Part shown: piece after piece, positions 1 to 6,507 of the stretch
How positions within the stretch are numbered: the first letter of the stretch is position 1
Layout: every line of letters starts with the position of its first letter
From: Actinomycetota bacterium
Lineage (GTDB): Bacteria > Actinomycetota > Actinomycetes > S36-B12 > UBA10799
DNA length: 10,031 bases
Reading direction: 5' to 3'
Assembly (NCBI GenBank): GCA_030837445.1
Contig: JAUPKM010000194.1
Coordinates: 1 to 10,031, forward strand
Notes under the pieces: generated by a model
Databases searched by the model: none
What the model was told of the DNA's origin: nothing
Seen by the model: the letters and a program-made list of their open reading frames with translations, nothing else
Translations under genes and position numbers: made by a program

Positions 1-707
1 ATGGTCATCGGCACCAGGGTCCAGCCGACGAAGTTCATCTCCGGGATGCCATCCCCGCCTTGCCAGGATTCCAGATTCGGCAGGTATGGACCACCGTCGA
101 CCCACCACCACCAAGCGTCGGTTCCCAGCACTTCCCGCCACACGCCTGAGACGGCCAGGGGGTCCGCCATGAGGTCGAATCCCGCCGCGATGAAGCCCGT
201 CGCCAGGCCGACCAGTACCGCCCTGACCACTCGGTATCCGACGGTCCATGGTTCCCGGGTGCGCCGGCCCGCCAACCAGACAATCAGGCTGAAACCGCAG
301 TAGACGATGGTGCCCCAGGTCAACACGACCAGCAGAGGCACGCCCAGCAGTCGCGGCCCCAAGGCGCCGGTGTAGTGGTAGCGACCGAAGATGAGTCCGA
401 AGTTGTCCCCCAACGCCTCCGCCACGAAGGCGAGGACGGCGGTCAACACGAAGAATGTGACCGTTCGGACGGCACCCCGGACCATGGCGCTGTGCCACAC
501 GCAGACGGCGTACAGGCCGCCGGTGCCGAAGCCCGCCAACCGCATCTGCAGACCGGCGTTGTCCGTGGCGAGCGTGATTGCCAACACCGCCAGCACGATC
601 AGGTAGAAGAAGCCGATCACGATCAACATCGCGGCACTGGCCCTCCGCGACACCGGTCCCAATCCCTGGGGCTGCAACTCAGGCACGTGAGTGCCCACTG
701 TCGACAT
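1..707 (-). CDS. cruF: Carotenoid biosynthesis membrane protein, CruF/DUF422 type (3' end outside window)
   Basis: Reading the minus strand from the ATG at 707 gives 235 uninterrupted codons that continue past the window edge, so the C-terminus is missing. Hydrophobic segments lie near residues 26-48, 60-75, 82-98, 121-146 and 160-177. The pattern FGRYHYTGALGPRLLGVPLL (residues 107-126), then GFDLMADP (176-183), then NFVGW (225-229), matches the conserved core of DUF422 proteins as I know them. These include CruF and the bisanhydrobacterioruberin hydratase, which add water to carotenoid end groups in the membrane. Whether this one makes a C40 or C50 pigment cannot be told from the sequence. 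An AGGA ribosome site lies about 10 nt before the ATG; a GTG at 737 is an in-frame alternative. The dehydrogenase stop lies 51 nt upstream, so the two may be co-transcribed, although a possible -10 box lies in the gap. The symbol is by family only. Confidence 0.8.
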   Translation of the reverse strand, partial: MSTVGTHVPELQPQGLGPVSRRASAAMLIVIGFFYLIVLAVLAITLATDNAGLQMRLAGFGTGGLYAVCVWHSAMVRGAVRTVTFFVLTAVLAFVAEALGDNFGLIFGRYHYTGALGPRLLGVPLLVVLTWGTIVYCGFSLIVWLAGRRTREPWTVGYRVVRAVLVGLATGFIAAGFDLMADPLAVSGVWREVLGTDAWWWWVDGGPYLPNLESWQGGDGIPEMNFVGWTLVPMT

Positions 708-735
708 GGCGTCACCGTCCTGGTCGTCTCTGCCC

Positions 736-741
736 ACTTTA
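736..741 (-). promoter_or_regulatory. Possible -10 box for the CruF-like gene
   Basis: On the minus strand the gap between the dehydrogenase stop and the CruF-like ATG contains TAAAGT, which fits the actinobacterial TANNNT -10 form. A start about 7 nt downstream would give a leader of roughly 20 nt containing the AGGA ribosome site. No convincing -35 box is visible. This is a weak, motif-only call and read-through from the dehydrogenase is equally likely. Confidence 0.25.
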
Positions 742-758
742 GCCAGCAGCGCGACCCA

Positions 759-2282
759 TCAGTCGTTGAGTACCTGCCGGTAGAGCGGCTTCATCGCCAA
801 CCCGGTGCCATCGCTGTAGATCTCTTTGACTTCGGTCATGTCGTACAACCCGTGCGGGCTTAGTTCCCGGCCAGTTCCGCTCATCTTGTACCCGCCCCAG
901 ATACCCTCAGGGTTTTGCTGGTAGTTGTCGTTGATCCAGATTGTGCCGGCGCGCACCCGCCGTGCAACCCGCAGCCCGCGGGCATGATCGGTCGTCCAGA
1001 TGGCGGCGGTGAGGCCGAATGCGGTGTCATTGGCAAGTGCCACGGCCTCATCATCGGTCTCGAACTGCAGCACCGCCAGCACTGGGCCGAATACTTCGTC
1101 TTGGGCGAGTTCGTGAGTCGGCGGCACGTCATCGACGATGGTCGGCTCGACGAAGTAGCCATTCGAATACGCCGCACCTGCAGGAACGCCACCCCCAATC
1201 CGGATGCTGAGGCCGTCGGCGCGAGCCCGATCCAGGAATCCCAAGATGCGTTCCTGCTGGGATTTGGCCACCACCGGGCCGAACGAGGTCGCCGAGTCCT
1301 GTGGACTACCCAACCGCAACCCGGCCAGAATCTCCTCCACTCTCGTCAACAACTCATCGTGGACACTGCGATGCACGATCAGCCGGGACACCGACCCGCA
1401 CGCTTGACCGGAATTGAGGAACATCCCGAAGGTCAGTCCGTTCGCCGCGGCGGCTAAGTCCGCGTCTTCGAACACCAGGCACGGATTCTTGCCCCCAAGT
1501 TCCAGGCTGGTGCGCTTCAGGGTGTCGCTGGCCGACTTCTGCACCATCACCCCGACCCCGGTGGAACCGGTGAACGAGATCTTGTCCACGCCGGGGTCCG
1601 CCGTCAGTGCGGCTCCGATCTCGGGACTGGCGCCTGGCACGAAGTTGGCGACGCCGTCGGGCGCACCCGCCGCGGCCAGGATCCGGATCAACTCCTGCGT
1701 GCAGGCGTTTGTGTAGGGCGACGGTTTGACCACGACGGTGCAGCCGACCGCCAACGCCGGGGCCAGTTTCCGGGCGGCCTGCTTGAACGGGAAGTTCCAC
1801 GGGACGATGATGCCGACCACCCCGACCGGCTCCCGAAGCATGTCGATCATCGATCCATCCGGCAATTGGATGGCCGAGCCGTAGGACTTCCCGACATAGC
1901 CGGCATAGAACTCGAAGACATCTGCAGCAGCAGAGATATGCGGTCGGGACAGTCGGATCGGCATGCCGATCTCCAGGCACATCATCTGCGCCAGCGCCTC
2001 GGTGTTCTCCCGGAGCAGCCGCCCAGTCTCGAGCAGCACCTGCCGGCGCAACTGCGTGTTCTGGGTCCAGTTGGCGGGCGGACCGTCGAAGATGTCACGC
2101 GCCGCCTGCACTGCGGCCCGCACGTCGGCCAACGACGCTTCGACCGTGTCGGTCACGATCTGGTGGACATCGGCCGGATTCTCCCGGCGGTAACTGGAAC
2201 GGGAGGCGGCGTCAGTGATCGATTCCCCCGCGATCACGGGGCTGACACGATAGGGCAATTGGGTTGGACCGGGCGTGGCCAT
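759..2282 (-). CDS. NAD(P)-dependent aldehyde dehydrogenase
   Basis: This encodes a 507-residue member of the ALDH superfamily, which oxidises an aldehyde to its carboxylic acid with NAD(P). Starting from the ATG at 2282, the catalytic elements sit in the expected order: IVPWNFP with the oxyanion Asn at about 163, VKPS with the cofactor-binding Lys at about 186, FTGST (237-241), ELGGKNP with the general-base Glu at about 261, and NSGQACG with the nucleophilic Cys at about 295. The 34-residue Glu-to-Cys spacing is that of classical ALDHs. EVFGPV follows in the C-terminal part. The frame stays open for 36 more codons upstream, but the added residues are not ALDH-like, and GGAG lies 4 nt before the 2282 ATG, so that start was chosen. 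The substrate is unknown. The CruF-like gene downstream suggests a carotenoid-derived or other lipophilic aldehyde, but this is inference only. Confidence 0.93.
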   Translation of the reverse strand: MATPGPTQLPYRVSPVIAGESITDAASRSSYRRENPADVHQIVTDTVEASLADVRAAVQAARDIFDGPPANWTQNTQLRRQVLLETGRLLRENTEALAQMMCLEIGMPIRLSRPHISAAADVFEFYAGYVGKSYGSAIQLPDGSMIDMLREPVGVVGIIVPWNFPFKQAARKLAPALAVGCTVVVKPSPYTNACTQELIRILAAAGAPDGVANFVPGASPEIGAALTADPGVDKISFTGSTGVGVMVQKSASDTLKRTSLELGGKNPCLVFEDADLAAAANGLTFGMFLNSGQACGSVSRLIVHRSVHDELLTRVEEILAGLRLGSPQDSATSFGPVVAKSQQERILGFLDRARADGLSIRIGGGVPAGAAYSNGYFVEPTIVDDVPPTHELAQDEVFGPVLAVLQFETDDEAVALANDTAFGLTAAIWTTDHARGLRVARRVRAGTIWINDNYQQNPEGIWGGYKMSGTGRELSPHGLYDMTEVKEIYSDGTGLAMKPLYRQVLND

Positions 2283-2413
2283 GGGGCTCCGATGATCGAC
2301 GGGTGCACGACCCGCCCAGTATGGGCCGCACTGCCGACAACTCGCAGAACGGTAGGCGCGGGCGACCACTGATGGAGCGGGCCACGACACAGTGCGATCT
2401 CGGACTGCGGCGG

Positions 2414-2467
2414 AAAAAGCCGACGACCCCGATCGGTGCGGGCCAGTGCAGGTGACGGGGTCGTCGG
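2414..2467 (-). terminator. Terminator-like hairpin in the leader region of the aldehyde dehydrogenase
   Basis: The arms CCGACGACCCCG (2420-2431) and CGGGGTCGTCGG (2456-2467) are perfect 12-bp inverted copies around a 24-nt loop. Read on the minus strand the stem is followed by CTTTTT (2419-2414), which is an intrinsic-terminator layout. It lies about 130 nt before the dehydrogenase start. It could end a short upstream minus-strand transcript, or act as an attenuator if the dehydrogenase promoter is further upstream. The stem and T-run are seen directly; the role is inferred. Confidence 0.5.
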
Positions 2468-2503
2468 GCGGGTTGGAGGTTCCGCATTTCTAAGATGACA
2501 CGG

Positions 2504-2517
2504 TCCGGGGCCCCGGA
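2504..2517. promoter_or_regulatory. Perfect 14-bp palindrome, possible operator
   Basis: TCCGGGGCCCCGGA is identical to its own reverse complement and has no loop, so it is better suited to dimeric protein binding than to an RNA hairpin. It sits between two divergent genes. No known regulator motif was recognised, and a chance GC-rich palindrome is possible. Confidence 0.3.
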
Positions 2518-2662
2518 GCCACACGGAAGTCTGATCCTTACTCGAGCGTTACGCAGCGGGTACGGCAACCTGATTCGAACTCGCGTGGCCTCCCTTCTTC
2601 GGTAATGTCGGGACGAAAGCGAGCCACCCGATTCTGTCCCCGATCGTCACTTCGAGCCTGCC

Positions 2663-2676
2663 CCACGAGCTCGTGG
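2663..2676. promoter_or_regulatory. Second perfect 14-bp palindrome, possible operator
   Basis: CCACGAGCTCGTGG is a perfect palindrome 60 nt before the GTG start of the HEAT-repeat gene, where a repressor or activator site would be expected. Its sequence differs from the palindrome at 2504, so the two would not bind the same factor in an obvious way. The regulator is unknown. Confidence 0.3.
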
Positions 2677-2735
2677 CCAGCTCACGTCAGTTGTCCAGTC
2701 ACCACCACTAGAGACTCCGGTAGATCCGAGGACGC

Positions 2736-3887
2736 GTGTTTGACGCACCAGCCGAGGTGGTCATCTACCTCACGCTCGGCGTGCTGGCGTTCTCCGTGCT
2801 CGGGTTGCTCGCCGCACTCGCTTCCAAGGCCGCGCGCGACACCCGCGAATTCTGGTCTCGGCAACGGTTCGTGAACTACCGACAGATACTGACGGATCCG
2901 TCAACCATCAGCGATCGCCAGATCAGGTCCTGGATCCGTAACGGCGGCTATCGCCGCGCCTCCCTGCTCAGGGCGATCCAGACGATCGAAGAAGGCCAGG
3001 GGGCCCCGGTCGCCTGGGTTCCCCGTCAACGCGACCTGTTCGCGGCTGGCCTGTTGCGGGCAGTCGGAAGTCGCTCGGCGGCCCGGCGGGGACTGGCACT
3101 GACGGTGCTGGGGTATCTTCGTCGGCCCGCGGACTGCGAGATCATCTGCGGAATGGCAACGGACAAAGACGGCGATGTCAGCCTCTGCGCTATTCGGGCC
3201 CTCGGTCGATTGGCCACCCTGCAGGCGTTCGAGGCGCTGCTCTCATTGCTCGGGCAGGAGGACGACGCCCACCTGACCCCGCTCAGTCAGGCTCGTATCG
3301 TCGAGCGCATTTCCGAACCCTGGGCACAGCCCTACCTGCGCCCCGCCCTCGCCGCCACGGCTGCGGCCAGCGGCGAGCGCCCCGCGGGCGTCCAGGTGCT
3401 CGGGCCGGAATCGCACGAGCAAAACCCCGGGCACAACGTCGGTGATCGACAAGCCCTCGGACTCATGCGCGCCTTGGCCGTCTCCGGTGTCTCGGTTCCG
3501 ATCGGCGAGCTCGAACCGTGGCTACGCCACGGCTCGATCGACGAACGGATTGCCGCAATTCGTGCCTCCGCCGCCTGCTGCGGCGAAGTTTCGGCGCCGA
3601 TGTTGGCGGCGGTCGAGGACGACTCGGCCGTGGTTCGCGCACAGGCAGTCCGGGCCATCGGGCAAGTGACAGTACCGCCAGCCCTCTTGCAGGCAACCCT
3701 CGATGTTCTGACCGCGCAGGCCACCGACCGCAACTGGTGGGTGCGGGGCTACGCCATGTCCTCTCTGGCAACCTTGGGTGCGCCCGGTCTGGCCGTTCTG
3801 CGCGCCACCGCCGAAAGCGATGACCGCTTTGCGGCTCAGCGAGCGAGCGAGCAACTCGCGATCACCGAAACTGAGGCTCGGAGATGA
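2736..3887 (+). CDS. Membrane-anchored HEAT-repeat protein
   Basis: This encodes 383 residues. A single hydrophobic helix (about 8-30) is followed by a basic stretch (KAARDTREFWSRQR), so by the positive-inside rule the rest should lie in the cytoplasm. Paired amphipathic helices of HEAT/Armadillo type follow at about 105-172 and 240-375; clear examples are DKDGDVSLCAIRALGRLA (143-160) and DDSAVVRAQAVRAIGQV (295-311). A Gly/Pro/Ala-rich linker (about 207-237) separates the two blocks. HEAT solenoids bind proteins and have no catalytic residues. The GTG start is supported by GAGG at 2728-2731. The stop overlaps the next start by 4 nt (ATGA), indicating translational coupling with the glycosyltransferase. 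A role as scaffold or activity modulator for that membrane synthase is inferred from the coupling and shared membrane location, not from a recognised named family. Confidence 0.85.
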   Translation: MFDAPAEVVIYLTLGVLAFSVLGLLAALASKAARDTREFWSRQRFVNYRQILTDPSTISDRQIRSWIRNGGYRRASLLRAIQTIEEGQGAPVAWVPRQRDLFAAGLLRAVGSRSAARRGLALTVLGYLRRPADCEIICGMATDKDGDVSLCAIRALGRLATLQAFEALLSLLGQEDDAHLTPLSQARIVERISEPWAQPYLRPALAATAAASGERPAGVQVLGPESHEQNPGHNVGDRQALGLMRALAVSGVSVPIGELEPWLRHGSIDERIAAIRASAACCGEVSAPMLAAVEDDSAVVRAQAVRAIGQVTVPPALLQATLDVLTAQATDRNWWVRGYAMSSLATLGAPGLAVLRATAESDDRFAAQRASEQLAITETEARR

Positions 3888-5341
3888 GCGTGGCAGAGGC
3901 GGTGACGATCGTTGTCACAGTGGGAATCTTCCTATATCTGGTGGCCCTGCAAACAATCACGTTGACGCTGATCGTGATCGGCGGCTGGACGGTCCGGGAC
4001 TACCTGCGTCGGCGCCCGATGCGGGACTTCCGCGACGTCGCTCGGTCGTCGTTGAGTATGGCCGTGACCCTGATGGTGCCGGCCTACAACGAGGCGGCCA
4101 CCATCCGCGGCTCGGTGAGCGCCCTGTTCTCCAATGAGTACGCAACCTTCGAAGTCATAGTTGTCAACGACGGTTCCAGCGACGACACCCTGGCAGCCCT
4201 TATCGACCACTTCGACCTGGTCCCGTTCCAACGCGCGCCCCGAGCGGGCCTGGTAACGCAGCCGGTCCTCGCCACCTATGTCAGTCGAACCCAGCCACGA
4301 CTGTTTGTGGTCGACAAGGAGAACGGTGGCAAGGCCGACTCCCTCAACGCGGCCTTAAACTACGCCCGCTACCCCCTTGTCTGCGCCCTCGACGCCGACA
4401 CTTTGCTCGACCCGCAGGCGCTCGCTCGGATCGTCTGGGAGTTCGAGGCTCATCCGGAGACGATCGCCGTCGGCGGCATCGTCCGGGTGGCCAACGGTTC
4501 CGTCTTCGACGGGACGCGAATCACGCGCGTCCGCACTCCGACCGGCCTGCTCCCCAACCTTCAGATCATGGAGTATCTACGCGCCTTTCTAGGAGCCCGT
4601 ATCGGTTGGTCGAAGCTCAACATGCTCATCATCATCTCCGGCGCATTCGGCGTCTTCCGGCGAGAAGTGCTGGTGGACGTAGGTGGATACAACACCCAGA
4701 CCGTCGGTGAGGATGCCGAACTCGTCCTTCGCATGCATCGCCGGGCGCGCGAGTCGAATCGGCCATACAGAATCACGTTCTTCCCCGACCCGATCTGCTG
4801 GACCGAGGTCCCGACCTCGCTTCGGGTACTCGCGCGTCAACGCGACCGCTGGCAACGCGGCCTCGGTCAGATGCTGTGGCTCCACCGCGACATGTTCTTC
4901 CGGCCACGGTATCGGGGGGTCGGATCGGTCGCGATGCCCTACTTCCTGGTGTTCGAATGGTTCGGTCCCGTGGTGGAGGTGTTCGGCTACGTGTTCGTGG
5001 CCTTCGCGTTGCTGTTCGGGCTGTTGAACGTGCAGGTGGCGCTGTGGTTTCTCGGGTTTGCGGTGCTGGCAGGTATCGCGCTCTCCTTCTGCGTAGTGAT
5101 AATCGAGCAACACGCCTATCGCCGCTATCTTCGGTGGCGCGACATGGCCTGGCTGTGCAGTGCTGCGGTGTTGGAGAATCTTGGCTACCGCCAGTTCCTC
5201 GCCGTGGTTCGGCTGAAGGCGATGATCCTGGCCGGGCATCGCGGCACGCGGTGGGGAGAGATGACGCGCGCCGGGTTCAGCCACGAAGTTGAGGACCCGG
5301 ACATGCCGACGGGGCAGGAAATCGAGGATTCACCCCTGTGA
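3884..5341 (+). CDS. Processive family-2 membrane glycosyltransferase (PgaC/IcaA-like)
   Basis: This encodes 485 residues. An N-terminal membrane helix (about 7-36) precedes a cytoplasmic GT-A domain, and C-terminal membrane segments lie at about 349-382 and 385-406. Family-2 motifs are complete: PAYNE (66-70), VVNDGSSDD (93-101) for nucleotide-sugar binding, NGGKADSLN (147-155), DAD (170-172) as the metal-binding DXD, GED (275-277) carrying the catalytic-base Asp, and RQRDRWQRG (318-326), the Q-x-x-R-W signature of processive synthases such as cellulose, hyaluronan and poly-N-acetylglucosamine synthases. It should polymerise a beta-linked polysaccharide from a UDP-sugar at the inner membrane face and feed it across the membrane. 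The exact sugar cannot be read from sequence. It is coupled to the HEAT gene upstream and followed 76 nt later by a secreted glycosidase-like gene. Confidence 0.92.
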   Translation: MSVAEAVTIVVTVGIFLYLVALQTITLTLIVIGGWTVRDYLRRRPMRDFRDVARSSLSMAVTLMVPAYNEAATIRGSVSALFSNEYATFEVIVVNDGSSDDTLAALIDHFDLVPFQRAPRAGLVTQPVLATYVSRTQPRLFVVDKENGGKADSLNAALNYARYPLVCALDADTLLDPQALARIVWEFEAHPETIAVGGIVRVANGSVFDGTRITRVRTPTGLLPNLQIMEYLRAFLGARIGWSKLNMLIIISGAFGVFRREVLVDVGGYNTQTVGEDAELVLRMHRRARESNRPYRITFFPDPICWTEVPTSLRVLARQRDRWQRGLGQMLWLHRDMFFRPRYRGVGSVAMPYFLVFEWFGPVVEVFGYVFVAFALLFGLLNVQVALWFLGFAVLAGIALSFCVVIIEQHAYRRYLRWRDMAWLCSAAVLENLGYRQFLAVVRLKAMILAGHRGTRWGEMTRAGFSHEVEDPDMPTGQEIEDSPL

Positions 5342-5417
5342 CCTTCACCTCCAGGCTTCGATCGGACGGCGGCCTGACCCCCTCATGCCAGGGTGACCTA
5401 CGACCGATGAACCTGGT

Positions 5418-6464
5418 ATGCCGAATCGTCGATGGGCTCTCACCCTTCTCCTGCTTGCGGTGGTCTTGGTGATGTCGAACGCAGGTGCGAGTGGGGCCGG
5501 GGCTTCGACTGCGGGATCGGCAGGTGGTGCGACGGCGTCGACGGGAAGGCTCACCAGGTCGGCGGTGGCCGGATTCTCCGCCTATGAGTGGCGGCCGATC
5601 GACACGACGCCGCTGGCTGAGCTGACGGCTGGTCTGGCAGCCTTCCGGGCGATGGGAGGAACCTCGATCGCCCTCGACATCAGTGCCGTAGTGCCGTTGA
5701 CCGACGTCAAAGATCCCACTGCCAGGAGTACCCGCCGAATCGCCTTCGACACCAAGGTTTCCCGGTACCTCGCGGCGGCCCGGGCCGCTGGGCTATCGGT
5801 GGAGGCGTTGGCCGGGGATCCGGCCTGGATCAACCCGTCGCGCCGGACCGTTACCCAGGCGATCATCAGCTACGCGGCGCAGTTCAACGCTCGAACCGCT
5901 GGACCCGGATTCACCGGCGTGCAGTTTGATCTGGAGCCCTGGGCCACGAAGGCCTGGGCGACTGAGGCGACGACCCTGACCACCCAATGGCTGGCCACGG
6001 TGGCTTCGATCGCTTCTCACCAAACCAACTTCCCCGCCGCTATGCGACTCCCGATTACCGTCGTGGTGCCGTTCTGGCTGGACGGGCAGGCGAGCCCAAC
6101 TTCGCTCCGCTTCGCCGGTGTGACCAGCTCCCCTGTCGGTCACATCGTTAGGCTGCTCGACAACCGCTCCGGCCGACTGAACGCGATTTCGGTGATGGCG
6201 TATCGGGATCGCGTCGCCGGCCCCAACGGCTCCAGAGCACTGAGCGCCACAGAGGTCGCGTTGACTGATTCCACCGGCGGCCGGGTGAGGACGATAATCG
6301 CGCAGGAAGTTGGCGACGTGGATCCCGCTGGCATCACCTTCTGGCAGGAGGGCCGAGTGGCGATGTTGGCTGCCTTGCGAGACCTTCGCGCCGGCTACGC
6401 CGCCCGCCCCTCGTTTGGCGGGTTTGCGGTGAATGACCTACGGTCGCTGCTACTGCTGTCCTAG
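5418..6464 (+). CDS. Secreted TIM-barrel glycosidase-like protein
   Basis: This encodes 348 residues. A classical signal peptide is present (basic MPNRR, hydrophobic core about 7-19, small residues to about 30), then a Gly/Ala/Ser/Thr-rich linker. The mature part reads as a beta/alpha barrel: a strand with ALDISAVVP (85-93), GVQFDLEPW (167-175) with a D-x-E pair (D171, E173) like the acid/base strand of GH18-type and related hydrolases, ITVVVPFWLDG (213-223), ISVMAYRD (257-264), IIAQEV (293-298) and a final GGFAVND strand (334-340). I do not recognise a named family. Position after a polysaccharide synthase suggests that it trims, releases or modifies the exported polymer outside the membrane, much as PgaB-type hydrolases accompany PgaC. 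The ATG at 5418 was chosen because it begins the signal peptide; no strong ribosome site precedes it. Confidence 0.75.
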   Translation: MPNRRWALTLLLLAVVLVMSNAGASGAGASTAGSAGGATASTGRLTRSAVAGFSAYEWRPIDTTPLAELTAGLAAFRAMGGTSIALDISAVVPLTDVKDPTARSTRRIAFDTKVSRYLAAARAAGLSVEALAGDPAWINPSRRTVTQAIISYAAQFNARTAGPGFTGVQFDLEPWATKAWATEATTLTTQWLATVASIASHQTNFPAAMRLPITVVVPFWLDGQASPTSLRFAGVTSSPVGHIVRLLDNRSGRLNAISVMAYRDRVAGPNGSRALSATEVALTDSTGGRVRTIIAQEVGDVDPAGITFWQEGRVAMLAALRDLRAGYAARPSFGGFAVNDLRSLLLLS

Positions 6465-6489
6465 CGGCGGGCGCTGCGCAGCCGATCGG

Positions 6490-6507
6490 CCAGTCCGTGA
6501 CGACTGG
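6490..6507. terminator. Possible short hairpin between convergent genes
   Basis: CCAGTC (6490-6495) and GACTGG (6502-6507) form a 6-bp stem around a 6-nt loop in the 43-nt gap between the convergent glycosidase-like and lipoprotein genes, directly abutting the lipoprotein stop. One G-U and one G-C pair could extend it outward. There is no T-tract on either side, so intrinsic termination is only a possibility. Confidence 0.25.

Larger units (their letters stand above)
2283..2735. other. Divergent intergenic region, 453 nt, no gene seen
   Basis: This stretch separates the minus-strand dehydrogenase from the plus-strand HEAT/glycosyltransferase genes, so promoters for both should lie here. The open frames crossing it show no family resemblance and no credible start signals. 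No tRNA could be folded: the TTCGAA near 2575 lacks a matching T-stem. It does contain a minus-strand terminator-like hairpin (2414-2467) and two perfect 14-bp palindromes (2504-2517 and 2663-2676). No clear -35/-10 pair was found for either direction. Confidence 0.6.

Noticed and set aside
375..863. A 162-codon plus-strand open frame
   Set aside because: It lies antisense over the CruF-like gene and the end of the dehydrogenase. The peptide is Gln/His/Arg-rich with no fold or family signal, typical of antisense frames in GC-rich DNA.
1354..1980. A 208-codon minus-strand open frame
   Set aside because: It overlaps the aldehyde dehydrogenase on the same strand in another frame. It is Arg/Gly-rich and carries no recognisable domain.
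2283..2390. N-terminal 36-codon extension of the aldehyde dehydrogenase
   Set aside because: The added residues are not ALDH-like, and the ATG at 2282 has a GGAG site and gives a normal family length.
2212..2568. Minus-strand frames across the intergenic region as small genes
   Set aside because: They are Arg/Pro-rich, run into the dehydrogenase start in a different frame, cross the terminator-like hairpin, and resemble no family.
2570..2600. A tRNA suggested by TTCGAA near 2575
   Set aside because: The flanking bases cannot form a T-stem on either strand, and no anticodon or acceptor stem was found.
4589..5284. A 231-codon minus-strand open frame
   Set aside because: It is fully antisense to the glycosyltransferase, whose motifs are complete. 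The translated product is a low-complexity His/Pro/Glu-rich shadow.
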